A DNA stretch of 64,000 nt from SG-bin7 sp964498095 (lineage in GTDB: Bacteria; Bdellovibrionota; Bdellovibrionia; Bdellovibrionales; SG-bin7), in the NCBI GenBank assembly GCA_964498095.1, contig CAZCFY010000008.1, positions 1 to 64,000 on the forward strand, written 5' to 3'. A program made the position numbers and the translations under genes. The notes under the pieces were generated by a model, which saw only the letters and a program-made list of their open reading frames with translations, was not told the origin of the DNA and did no database searches. Positions 28,284-37,242 of this stretch are shown here, in pieces (within the stretch, counting starts at the first letter, position 1; each line of letters starts with the position of its first letter).

Positions 28284-28288
28284 AACAA

Positions 28289-29314
28289 TTATCTCGCCGA
28301 AGTCGGTTGGTAATTAATAATTACCTGTTGGCCTTCTCCAGGGACTGATGTGCCATGGAAGAAAATGGCATTTTTGGCGGAGTCATAGGTCCAGCCATTT
28401 TGGGCGTCATTGGGAATTACTTTCCCATCAACAGCAACTTGGATAGTAGAAATATCAGGCTCTCGGTTTAATTTAAAACTTGTTAGTAGTTCCAAAATCT
28501 TCCCAGATATTTTGGCGAGAGTGTCGCCAAAATTGGAACATAAATTTCCGGAGTAACCGTTGGTAGCCTCCGAAAGTTCTTTATAACGAACGCCCATTCT
28601 ACGTCCGGAGCCTAATTGAGTAAGGCAAGCTTGATCCTGAATCGAAATGGAAGACACACTGTATTTTCGATTGGACGGCAAACTTGAGGTGAAGGAATCC
28701 AAGAAATTAATATAGGTTGATATTGGGTGAAGGGGAGGCATGGGGGTTTGTGCTGTCGCCGGAGTGGACCCGTCCCAAGAGTAATCTTCTTCGTCGCTAA
28801 TTATAATCACGGAAAAAAAGCTATCGGGCCGTAGGAAATTTTGGTTCCCGGGATTTATCAGGGTCTCGCGCAGGCTTTGAAAGGCACGTTCATCGCCGTT
28901 ACCCGCCGTCCCCACGCGCGCGTTCATCAAAAATACATTTTCGATATTCGGCGTCGTATTCATAATAATGGGAACACCAGAATGACCAAATTGATCAGAG
29001 CCATCGCGGAAGTGGGAAAGCTGCAAATTGCCCGTGAAAAGTGACTGGTAGGCGTCGGTTGTGGTAAAGGCCATTTTAAAACTTAATCCCTTTTGCACAA
29101 AGCCACCAATGAAGGCGTCAAGATTATTGGCCAAGTTAGTTTGCGATGTTTCCATCGACTTCGAGTTATCAATAACCCAAAGCACATCGATCACCTTATT
29201 GGTGCTGGATCGATTTTGTTGGAAAACTTGTTGCTCAGAAGGTAAATAAAACTGCTGCTGCGTGCAGCCCAACATACATACCACAATGAGCAGCCAGAGA
29301 AGATTTCTTCTCAT
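28289..29314 (-). CDS. VWA-domain lipoprotein
   Basis: 341-residue predicted lipoprotein: the signal peptide ends in MLGC. Residues about 40-265 form a von Willebrand A domain with the metal site start WVIDNSKSM (D-x-S-x-S) and a second acidic strand (IIISDEEDYSW). The C-terminal part (about 275-341) is a small beta domain (ISTIQVAVDGKVIP). VWA domains bind other proteins through Mg; the partner is unknown. It converges on gltA with 5 bp between stops. Confidence 0.8.
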   Translation of the reverse strand: MRRNLLWLLIVVCMLGCTQQQFYLPSEQQVFQQNRSSTNKVIDVLWVIDNSKSMETSQTNLANNLDAFIGGFVQKGLSFKMAFTTTDAYQSLFTGNLQLSHFRDGSDQFGHSGVPIIMNTTPNIENVFLMNARVGTAGNGDERAFQSLRETLINPGNQNFLRPDSFFSVIIISDEEDYSWDGSTPATAQTPMPPLHPISTYINFLDSFTSSLPSNRKYSVSSISIQDQACLTQLGSGRRMGVRYKELSEATNGYSGNLCSNFGDTLAKISGKILELLTSFKLNREPDISTIQVAVDGKVIPNDAQNGWTYDSAKNAIFFHGTSVPGEGQQVIINYQPTSAR

Positions 29315-29567
29315 ACGTTACTCCTATGGTTATCAGTCATTCTACGGCACTAATAATGTACCTCAGAGAAAAAAATGATGTTGTTGAAATTTGGTAAGAA
29401 GTTTGACGTTGGTTACGTTAATATTGTACATCTCAGAAAAATACACATAGCAAGTGTAGAAGATGTATTCAGTGTAAAAGCCATCGACTGCTATTTGAGG
29501 CTTATCGTATTTTGACCGGCATTGGCATTGCAATAGAATAACTACGGGTGGTAGGGGGATTTAGGGC

Positions 29568-30428
29568 ATGCATAAACAAAAAGGATTTACTTTAATAGAG
29601 GTGCTGGTCGCCTCTGCCCTCGGTTTGGTTCTTCTAATGGGCATTACACAACTCTATATGTCTCAATTCAGGGCGTTGGCTTCCGTACGTCTTACTTCCG
29701 AAGCCAACAATTTGGTAACTTTGGCAAGATTGGCGTTAAGCAATGAAGCTATTTGCCAAGTCAATATAACCGGTGGAAATTTTTCGCCGTCGGCGATTCC
29801 GCATACACCACCGGCTAACTTTTCTATGACGGTGAGACGCATTGATTATATCGGTGGTAATGTGCTGACTCCGACAACCTCTGCGCCCAGTGACACAAGT
29901 ATAATAGTGTGGCCGTCGTCTATAAGTCTAAGTAACTTTCGCGTTTGGGACGCCACGAACCGAATATATCAAGCTGATCTCTCTATCGTTGTCACTAAAC
30001 GCGGTGTGGTTATGGGCGGCGGCTCGACACGCCAAAAAATTTCTATGCAATTTAGAACCAATGCGGCCGGAGCAATAACGGACTGTGCGGCTAATAGTCT
30101 TAGTGCCCCGATTTCAAATTTGCAACTGGCGCAAGTGTGCACTTATTTAGGGGGAACAGTTCAAGGAACCCAGTGTGCTTTACCACAGCCAGCACCTTTA
30201 CCTACGCAACCGGCACCAACTCCAACACCATTGCCCTTTAAGGTAACTAATTTTGGTTGTGTAGAGGCCGTTGGAACAATAACTCCCAACTCTACTTGTC
30301 AGACCAAAGTTTATCCTGGTTCCGGTTATCCCGGTTTGTACTATAATTGTAACGGGGGGAATGGTTTGCAGGCGGCTCCATTTACATGTCCAAACACTCG
30401 CTGTATCACTTCTTCATGCAGCCCTTAA
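29568..30428 (+). CDS. Prepilin-like protein (type IV pilus / pseudopilin, PilW type)
   Basis: 286 residues starting with a type III signal sequence: MHKQKG^FTLIEVLVASALG, the prepilin peptidase site, with Glu at +5, then a hydrophobic helix. The rest is beta-rich. The C-terminus (about 185-286) has a Pro-rich linker (PAPLPTQPAPTPTPLP) and a Cys-rich end with eight or more Cys, probably disulfide-bonded. It resembles minor pilins of the PilW type. No other pilus genes adjoin it. The start ATG has TAGGGGGATT upstream. Confidence 0.8.
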   Translation: MHKQKGFTLIEVLVASALGLVLLMGITQLYMSQFRALASVRLTSEANNLVTLARLALSNEAICQVNITGGNFSPSAIPHTPPANFSMTVRRIDYIGGNVLTPTTSAPSDTSIIVWPSSISLSNFRVWDATNRIYQADLSIVVTKRGVVMGGGSTRQKISMQFRTNAAGAITDCAANSLSAPISNLQLAQVCTYLGGTVQGTQCALPQPAPLPTQPAPTPTPLPFKVTNFGCVEAVGTITPNSTCQTKVYPGSGYPGLYYNCNGGNGLQAAPFTCPNTRCITSSCSP

Positions 30429-30562
30429 TTAAAATAACTAAATTTAAATATAAAAAATAATTATGTGTTTCAATCTGAGATAGGCAGAACGGCCCTGTTT
30501 CCTTGACTTGAATTTTTTTAAAACTGAGAGAAAATATAAGAAGGTACTATTACGAGGAGGAG

Positions 30563-31117
30563 ATCAAAAACAAATCTAAACGACTATCCGGTGCGCTGAT
30601 ATTAAATGCCGGATATGAACCGATCAAAGTAGTCCATTGGCAAAAAGCAATTCTGTTATGGCTGCAAGATAAAGTCGAGGTTCTTGAATTCCATGTGACG
30701 ACCATTAGCAGCCCATCACGTTCTTTTAAGCTTCCCAGCGTTATAAGATTGCGCCAATATGTCAGACCTTATTTTTCTTTTCGCGTAAGACTCTCAAGAC
30801 AAAACATTTTCTTACGTGATAACCATCAATGTCAGTACTGTGGTAAAAAGGTCTCCGAGAAGAAACTGACTATTGACCATGTGGTTCCCATTTCCAAAGG
30901 TGGGCGTCATGAATGGGACAATGTTGTAGCGGCTTGTTCGAGTTGTAATAACCGCAAGGGTAATAAACTTTTAGACCACGCGGAGATGGCATTACTAAAA
31001 CGTCCGCAACGGCCTCATTGGTTACCGATTCGCGAATTTGATTTTAACTCCGGCGGCTTGCCGAGTTCCTGGCAAATCTATTTAGGATCCCTCGCTACGG
31101 CGATGGAAAGCGGTTAG
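30563..31117 (+). CDS. HNH endonuclease-type protein with apparent ATC start
   Basis: Stand-alone HNH nuclease-like protein. The nuclease core is clear: QCQYCGKK, then TIDHVVPISKGGRHEWDNVV and ACSSCNNRKGN, with the two CxxC zinc pairs and the H-N-H residues. The first ordinary start in frame is GTG at 30695, but the frame stays open upstream and encodes a family-like N-terminus (ALILNAGYEPIKVVHWQKA). Between the in-frame stop at 30509 and 30695 there is no ATG, GTG or TTG. An ATC at 30563 directly follows GAGGAGGAG, where an ATG would be expected. Overlaps the convergent PilZ gene by 4 bp. Confidence 0.75.
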   Translation: MKNKSKRLSGALILNAGYEPIKVVHWQKAILLWLQDKVEVLEFHVTTISSPSRSFKLPSVIRLRQYVRPYFSFRVRLSRQNIFLRDNHQCQYCGKKVSEKKLTIDHVVPISKGGRHEWDNVVAACSSCNNRKGNKLLDHAEMALLKRPQRPHWLPIREFDFNSGGLPSSWQIYLGSLATAMESG

Positions 31118-31797
31118 AAATTAGAAAACTTGGAAAACATTTTGTGATAGTATTTCATTACGAGTTTATTTAGTTCGTTTAAGCCATTCCCTACAAGCTT
31201 ATCAAAACAAACCCCCACGCGCCGCTTTTGGAGTGTGGGCAATTCGCGAATGTGTCTAATGTAGCCCTTAAACTGAATTCCGACTTCTTTTTCCGTGGAA
31301 ATTACACCGGCAATCCAATCGTTAGTCAAAATGACGTGTTCTGTTTCCGGCAACTCAATAAGTGCGCCGCCTAAACTAATATCCACAACACGGGCTTTTA
31401 CTTTTAGGTTCTTTTCGCCAAGCTGATTGATAAATGCCTGCAGAGGGGCATTTTCTGGAATTGTGATACGGAAGTTTTCGCGGCGCTGGAGCCGAAATAG
31501 CTCCGAGAATGTATCGATAAAGTGCCGGCCGTCGGCGGCGCGAGAGAGTTGGGTTTTCGCAAATAACCTATCCTTAAGTGCATTGAAGCTTATAAGAATG
31601 TTGGCGTCTTTATCGGGGAGGCCTTTGGCGCTAACATAGAGTTGAGAGAGTTTTAGTTCTTCAGGATTAAGAGTAATGGTGGTCCCGTTAGAGAGTTGCG
31701 TGAGCAATATGATTTTTGAATCGATAACGGCCTTCCAATAGTTTTCTTTCTCTTTTTCGCTCGTAATCTTTTCGAAATCCGACTCTTCCTTGCTCAT
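31114..31797 (-). CDS. PilZ-domain protein
   Basis: 227 residues. The C-terminal half is a PilZ domain, which binds c-di-GMP: RRENFR at its start (R-x-x-x-R) and VVDISLGGALIEL ((D/N)-x-S-x-x-G). The N-terminal half (about 25-110) resembles the YcgR-type flagellar brake domain in position, but with little sequence support. With two HD-GYP proteins in the window, it is a possible c-di-GMP effector (inference). Confidence 0.82.
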   Translation of the reverse strand: MSKEESDFEKITSEKEKENYWKAVIDSKIILLTQLSNGTTITLNPEELKLSQLYVSAKGLPDKDANILISFNALKDRLFAKTQLSRAADGRHFIDTFSELFRLQRRENFRITIPENAPLQAFINQLGEKNLKVKARVVDISLGGALIELPETEHVILTNDWIAGVISTEKEVGIQFKGYIRHIRELPTLQKRRVGVCFDKLVGNGLNELNKLVMKYYHKMFSKFSNF

Positions 31798-32315
31798 AAG
31801 AAAAAGGTAACATGGCTGTTTGGGTTTTAGAAGAAGCCTCTGAGTGTTAGGACAATGGTCTAATAAGGGTTTAGCTGATTAAAAGCTTAATCCCGACAAA
31901 CCCACAAAAGTTCGCGCTCTTGGCGGGCGAGCGATTTAATTTTAAGGTCGAGCTCTTGATTGGTTGTTTTTGAAATCATTAGGCCGCCAAAGTTTTGCGG
32001 TAATATACCATGGGATTTATTTTTTTGATTTTTGGCTAAACTCTAATTTTTAATTCGGCGCTAGAAAATTACATTCACGAGGGACCGAAAGTAACTTTAA
32101 GAAATTCGCCGTGACGTAGATTAGGGGCTCAAAATTTCAATCTGCCACCACCGCTTCCAAACAGCAAAACTCAGCAAAAAACCAGTCCTGTGACGCCAAA
32201 TTTGGTCGCAGGGAATAAGATACGGCCTTAATTTAACGGTTTAACGCGATTTAAAAGCGGGTGGACCCGGGAAGATAAGGCATGGGGTTTGCTGATAGGG
32301 CCGCCAGGAGATGTT
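31798..32315. other. Intergenic region with a gene remnant
   Basis: About 520 bases without an intact gene. It holds a 30-codon minus-strand frame at 31887-31979 listed separately. The rest is AT-rich up to 32100 and then ordinary sequence before the lipoprotein gene. I see no terminator or RNA gene. Confidence 0.4.
31887..31979 (-). pseudogene. Possible N-terminal remnant of an HNH-type protein
   Basis: A 30-codon frame starting MISKTTNQELDLKIKSLARQ and stopping soon after. The pattern 'M-I-x-K-L-T-x-x-E-L, L-x-x-Q-E-R' is that of the N-terminus of a common HNH family in Bdellovibrio and deltaproteobacteria (recalled, not searched). Nothing downstream continues the fold, so I read it as a truncated remnant. 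Confidence 0.35.
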
Positions 32316-33671
32316 ATGCCAATTCGTTTTCTCGCTGTTGCTTGTCTATTCCTACTAGGTTGTACGCGTAACACTACCTTACCTAAAGCGGATCCCAAGA
32401 CCGATAACGGTTCTGGTGTAAGCGCCCCGAATTCTCCGGCAAAAACAATGAAGGCCTCCAAGGAAGATCCCAATCGCCATATTCCGCCCGGCAAAGTAGA
32501 GCCCGCACCTGATTTAATCCCGGATCCCCGCATTGGTGGACGTGCGGGAGCGCCTAATGACACGATTGCGCAAGTAAAAAAGAACACACGGCTTAATTGG
32601 GACGCTTTCATTGAGAGTTTAAAACTTACTGATGAAACTAAAATTCAAGAAAGACTCAATGCCGTAACTACTCTATTAGGCGAAAAAGCGGATACGACAA
32701 TCAAGCGTTGGGTCGGAAGCCAAAGTTTACATCATCTATTTAAAGGCTGGCGGCTTGAGATACTGGAGCAAGAAGGTGGCCTGTTGCAGATTCGCTATAG
32801 TTTCTTTACGCCAAATCAAAAAGATCCAAAAACGCGTGAAGCTGTCTTTCAATTACCCTTTATGCTTTCTAAGCCGCAAACCTCCGCGGAACTCGAGGCC
32901 GAGCAAGAAATGATTTTTGCCGGGGACGAAAAAATTAAAAATAAAGTCAGCGAAACGTTTGGCAAAGTAACTATTCGTAAACTTAAAACCGAAAATGATT
33001 TGTTAATTGTACACGAGCGCGCCGACAACAACGGTTTCGGAATTATTTTTCATTATGACAAAGCTAACTTAGGTTCACTGGCGGTTGTGGCCCAAGCCGT
33101 GGGAATGGAAAAAAGCCAGGTAGAATTCGTGAAAAATTTTAACCTATTAAATTTCATCGAAGTCGGCCGCCGCAAACTCATAGCACTAATCGATCCCGTC
33201 ATTAGCGTGATAGAAAAGCTGCCGGCTGCTATAGAAAAAGTACCCGAGCTTAAAGCCGCAGGCTTCGGTGTTTTTGGCGAAAAAATGCATGAAATTGCTC
33301 TGAATCCAAAGGATCCCGAGGGTGGAGTATTAACACGTATAATAGGATATACAAAGGCGACTCTAGAAAGAATCTTGACGGTTCGGTTAGAAGAGCAGCC
33401 CAAGGAAGTTGTCCCAATGGAAGACTCTGGCGCTCTTTTATTAATAGATAAGACATACGCGCTGCAAATGTTAAAAATGTTTAACGATGAATTTCAAAAT
33501 GCGCTGGTGTATTTAAAAAATAATACGGATCCAAAACTTAATTTGAAAGAAATAATTGATCTCGTTGGTGGCGTAAAACTGGATTTAACGGAAGCCTCGA
33601 AGGCTTTTGACTTAATAGGACGTGAGATTTTAGTTCCAGTTAAGGCCAACACGAACGCAAATAAAAAATAA
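32316..33671 (+). CDS. Lipoprotein of unknown function
   Basis: 451-residue predicted lipoprotein with lipobox LLGC (MPIRFLAVACLFLLGC). A low-complexity linker (about 20-85) is followed by a mixed alpha/beta part. I do not recognise a fold. The ATG at 32316 is chosen since AGGAG ends 5 bases before it. It is followed after 37 bp by the large amidoligase-like gene on the same strand and is probably co-transcribed with it, hence possibly its envelope partner. Confidence 0.65.
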   Translation: MPIRFLAVACLFLLGCTRNTTLPKADPKTDNGSGVSAPNSPAKTMKASKEDPNRHIPPGKVEPAPDLIPDPRIGGRAGAPNDTIAQVKKNTRLNWDAFIESLKLTDETKIQERLNAVTTLLGEKADTTIKRWVGSQSLHHLFKGWRLEILEQEGGLLQIRYSFFTPNQKDPKTREAVFQLPFMLSKPQTSAELEAEQEMIFAGDEKIKNKVSETFGKVTIRKLKTENDLLIVHERADNNGFGIIFHYDKANLGSLAVVAQAVGMEKSQVEFVKNFNLLNFIEVGRRKLIALIDPVISVIEKLPAAIEKVPELKAAGFGVFGEKMHEIALNPKDPEGGVLTRIIGYTKATLERILTVRLEEQPKEVVPMEDSGALLLIDKTYALQMLKMFNDEFQNALVYLKNNTDPKLNLKEIIDLVGGVKLDLTEASKAFDLIGREILVPVKANTNANKK

Positions 33672-33708
33672 AACACGAACTTAAAGCAGAACGTTTGGGA
33701 AGGGTTAC

Positions 33709-36477
33709 GTGAAAAAGTTTATCTTTACTCTATTTGTTGTAGCAGGGTTAGCGTCCGCGCACGCGATCGACTACCGCAGCGCAAACCGGGCTATTAGAAC
33801 TCCTATACTTTTTGACGAAGACCGCACCGCGCGCTTGGCGCTGTCTTTGGGAATTGCTACTAACTCCATAAAGTCATCCGAAGCTGACGAAATCGTCGAA
33901 GCGGTAAATGAAAATCGCCACGTACCGCAAAGTTTAAGTAATACCTGGCAAAAACTATTGCGTCTGGCCCAAATCTCTACCCTCATGGTGGACCTGGATA
34001 AATATTTTACTTTTGGCAATGAGTTTGAAACTGTTTATCACAATCACGACTCTTTAGAAGAAGGTGAATTCGAAAAGGGCGCAAAAATATTTGAAGGACT
34101 CCTAAAGCAGACGTTTGGCGTACGGGCCTCGCAATTTCACGATTTTAGTTCTTATTTTTGGGATGGCAGTGGACGAAAGTGGAAACTCACTTACGAATAC
34201 GTAAAAGAAACTGCAGATAACGGCGGATTTGAATTAGTAACCCCGCCCTTTTTTAAACCCGAAGAAACCGAGCAGTTAGCGGCCTTAATGTGGCTTCTCG
34301 GCAAGCATAAAATTGGACAATCAAATAAGATGACGGGAGGCCACCAAACCTATTCGCTTTTTCCTAATGGTAAAACTGCGGACTCTGGACAAGTGGCGCG
34401 CGTTGTTGCCAACATGCTATTGTTGCAAGCTCAGTTTGCTCCCGCCATTTTTGAAATTTTAGATATTCGCCGCTGGGGTGGACCGCTAAATTTCTATATG
34501 CGGCCAATTCTGTTTGATCACCAGCAAATGTTAGCCGAGCTACAAGCCATAAACCCCAAAGACCTAAACTTAAAAACCATTTATGATTTGATGTATATAA
34601 AACACTTAGACCGCGAAGTCGAGTTGCAAGCCCGCCAGCAGCTTTCGGTGCAAAACATCGACGCAAAGGAGTTACAGGAAATTCTAAACTGGCCCGTCGA
34701 GAAAAAACAAAAATTCCGCCAAGCTTGGAAGTACCGTGATACCCGCGTAAAGATAAATCTTGAAAATCCCATGAAAACGCTTTTTGAAGTTCGTATTGGG
34801 GATTATGTTGCTGACCGCCCCGAACAGAGCTTATTAGAGACATATATCTATCAGCTGTTACTAAATAAAGCTTGGGATTTGGCCTCTAAAAACCAAATTT
34901 GGCAACTGCAAATTCCCCAGCGCGTTTCCGGGGAGAGCGACACGGATTACTGGCAGAGATTACGCGTAAATCCGCTGGCCTCACGCGAGAATCTTTTGGC
35001 GGCGATGGACATTAACGATTCGGGCCGGGCCAATTTGATTCTAGGCCGGGCCTTTGAAACATTTAATCCTAAATTTAAAGCCCATGAACAAGCCTCATTT
35101 GGCTTTGAAATTGAAGGTTACACCGAAGACTTGGTAAACCTAATTTTACCGAGAAATCCAGTGGCGCGGGCTGCGTGGTCTAAAATGAGTTTTCGCGCCA
35201 AAGTCAATTACGTAGCTCAGCTAGGCTTTAAGTTTGACGAAACTTATACGCCAAAAAAATTTCGGATTTTAACTACAGAATTTATGGCTGACACGGATAA
35301 TTTTCCATTTTTATCACCGGATCTGTATTTAGAGGCCAGTGGTAATTGGGAAGTAAAGTCCAGTCTAAAAGGCTTTTCTAAAAAAGAAGACTTAGCTCAT
35401 GCCATCCATCGAATTGCCGTTCACATACCCGATGATTATTTTGGACTTCATATACACCGATTTATCCCGGACTCACAAATAAAGGGGATGACGCCGCAAA
35501 GAGCGGGACAAATCGTTGATTATTTTGAACGCTTAAGTTTCTACATGTTGATAAAGGGTTATAGTGACAGCTACGAAAAACAGCCCGCGCATTACTTAGA
35601 TAGCTGGTCGCTAGACCGCTACTCCCTACAGGACCTCCAAAAAGTTTACGACTTTTTAACGGGCAAAAGCAAAATGTCCTCAAGTGAGCAAAAGTACCAT
35701 AACTTTGGTTTCCGTCCCGTTCAGGGCGGCATTGACGTTGAGCTACGTGATATTGGTCACGAGGTAAATTACGGTCTAACACTGGCTGACCGAATTGATC
35801 AGTTGTTTAAAGATGCCGATTTTACCACTTTGGATTTTTTCACCGATAAGCCCCTTTACTTTGAAGTACAAAATCAATCGGAACTAAATTTAAGGGACGC
35901 GGTAAAGTCAAAGTTCACTTTGTCGCCGCGCCAAGAAGAACTGATTAATCAGTTTCAGTTTGAAATTTATAAACCAAGCATGAGTGATTTCTTTTATTTT
36001 GAAGGTTATCTCTCGGTCCAAGAAGTTAAGCCCAAAAATATGGACACGCGGTTTATTCACACGAATTTTGAAAACAATTTAGCGATTCCATTATTAAACT
36101 TCGGAGATCAAAGTTATATTTCTTCGGCGGATAAAACCAAAATTAGTAAAGCGCGGGAAAATTTTAATAGGCGCGTGCGTGATTTAGCCGTGAAAGTTAG
36201 CGTTGATCCCAAGTACGACTTTATGAATGGCGAAAAGGACTTTCTGCATCTGGCGGCTTATTTAAAAAAATCAACCCACCCCACAAAGCCAAATATGTTT
36301 AAGGTTCGGGGTACCAAGGAGCGCCACAGACAAGCTGAGGCGTTAGAGTCATTGGTCTATGAGCTGCGCTCACTCGTTGTGCGCTTTGTGCACGAAACAA
36401 AACTTGATGGTGTCATAGAAAAGTCGCTCGCACCGGGTTTTAAAACAAACAAACTATCTTGCTCGGGGTTATTCTAA
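33709..36477 (+). CDS. Secreted protein with two amidoligase/GCS-like modules
   Basis: 922 residues with a classic signal peptide (cleaved after AHA, residue 19). Two similar modules follow. Module 1: FGNEFE (102-107), GGFELVTPP (172-180), TGGHQTY (209-215), FEVRIGD (359-365). Module 2: FGFEIE (464-469), EASGNWEVKS (542-551), GLHIHRF (579-585), DVELRDIGHE (about 675-685). The order x-G-x-E-x-E, acidic strand, G-x-H-x-H, E-x-R is that of amidoligases related to glutamate-cysteine ligase, which form amide bonds with ATP. Module 1 has a less perfect GLHIH motif and may be inactive. Function and substrate are inferences. Start is GTG. Converges with a secreted glutamine-amidotransferase-fold gene. 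Confidence 0.6.
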   Translation: MKKFIFTLFVVAGLASAHAIDYRSANRAIRTPILFDEDRTARLALSLGIATNSIKSSEADEIVEAVNENRHVPQSLSNTWQKLLRLAQISTLMVDLDKYFTFGNEFETVYHNHDSLEEGEFEKGAKIFEGLLKQTFGVRASQFHDFSSYFWDGSGRKWKLTYEYVKETADNGGFELVTPPFFKPEETEQLAALMWLLGKHKIGQSNKMTGGHQTYSLFPNGKTADSGQVARVVANMLLLQAQFAPAIFEILDIRRWGGPLNFYMRPILFDHQQMLAELQAINPKDLNLKTIYDLMYIKHLDREVELQARQQLSVQNIDAKELQEILNWPVEKKQKFRQAWKYRDTRVKINLENPMKTLFEVRIGDYVADRPEQSLLETYIYQLLLNKAWDLASKNQIWQLQIPQRVSGESDTDYWQRLRVNPLASRENLLAAMDINDSGRANLILGRAFETFNPKFKAHEQASFGFEIEGYTEDLVNLILPRNPVARAAWSKMSFRAKVNYVAQLGFKFDETYTPKKFRILTTEFMADTDNFPFLSPDLYLEASGNWEVKSSLKGFSKKEDLAHAIHRIAVHIPDDYFGLHIHRFIPDSQIKGMTPQRAGQIVDYFERLSFYMLIKGYSDSYEKQPAHYLDSWSLDRYSLQDLQKVYDFLTGKSKMSSSEQKYHNFGFRPVQGGIDVELRDIGHEVNYGLTLADRIDQLFKDADFTTLDFFTDKPLYFEVQNQSELNLRDAVKSKFTLSPRQEELINQFQFEIYKPSMSDFFYFEGYLSVQEVKPKNMDTRFIHTNFENNLAIPLLNFGDQSYISSADKTKISKARENFNRRVRDLAVKVSVDPKYDFMNGEKDFLHLAAYLKKSTHPTKPNMFKVRGTKERHRQAEALESLVYELRSLVVRFVHETKLDGVIEKSLAPGFKTNKLSCSGLF

Positions 36478-37196
36478 TTGCGGCGAATGGCCCGGCGGAC
36501 CATCATTTCGGCTAAATCGTAATCGGGACCGTCTTTATCATCCATACCGGTATATTTTTTCCAGTCGTCTAAAGCCTCAGGATGAGCGCCGGTGACGACG
36601 ACCCGGCCATAGCCGTATTGGTTTTCGATCGTGGCGGGAAGTCCTTCGAGCCCATAAGTTGCCAAAACATTTACGGGGTGTTTACCGTCCATATAGAATG
36701 TGCCACCACCATTAAAAAAGAGTTCACGCCGTTTGCCGAACCAAAAGGTGCTTAAAATTATTCCATTTCCTTTTTTGGAATCTACCGGGTAATCGACCGT
36801 TTCAACGGGAATAATTCCCAACCCTTTAATTGTCTCTGGATTATCAACGGTGGAGTCAGCAAGAAAGGCGCCGGCACAAAATCCAACGTAGCCACCGCCA
36901 TTTTTGACGAATTGTCTAATCCATTTTAGACCTTTTTCGCCTAAAGCTTCGGCGGCATCAATCGCATTTCCACCAGGCTGGATCCAAACGGCGGCGTCTT
37001 GGAATTCTTTGGCCCCGGCCTTAAGGTCTGCGGGCCCTAAAAACTTAACCGACAACCCTAAATTGCGGGCGATTTGAGCTGCGGCTTCTGAGCATAAATC
37101 CTTGCAAGAGCCCGGTCCCTTGTAGATTAAGGCAAGCTCCGCTTGGACATTTTCCAATTGAAGAAAAGAAATCAAAAGGAGAATTAAAATTTTCAT
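36474..37196 (-). CDS. Secreted class I glutamine-amidotransferase-like protein (BPL_N type)
   Basis: 240 residues with a signal peptide (MKILILLLISFLQLENVQA). The fold is DJ-1/PfpI-like as in the N-terminal domain of biotin-protein ligases: PGGNAIDAAEAL, then the nucleophile elbow GGGYVGFCAGAF with Cys107. It overlaps the amidoligase-like gene by 4 bp tail to tail. Amidoligase and GATase folds are known to occur together in bacterial gene clusters, so a shared peptide-like substrate is possible (inference). Confidence 0.75.
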   Translation of the reverse strand: MKILILLLISFLQLENVQAELALIYKGPGSCKDLCSEAAAQIARNLGLSVKFLGPADLKAGAKEFQDAAVWIQPGGNAIDAAEALGEKGLKWIRQFVKNGGGYVGFCAGAFLADSTVDNPETIKGLGIIPVETVDYPVDSKKGNGIILSTFWFGKRRELFFNGGGTFYMDGKHPVNVLATYGLEGLPATIENQYGYGRVVVTGAHPEALDDWKKYTGMDDKDGPDYDLAEMMVRRAIRRN

Positions 37197-37242
37197 TACC
37201 TCGAATTATTAGAAAAAAAAATTCTCTTGTCTAGATTTTTTT

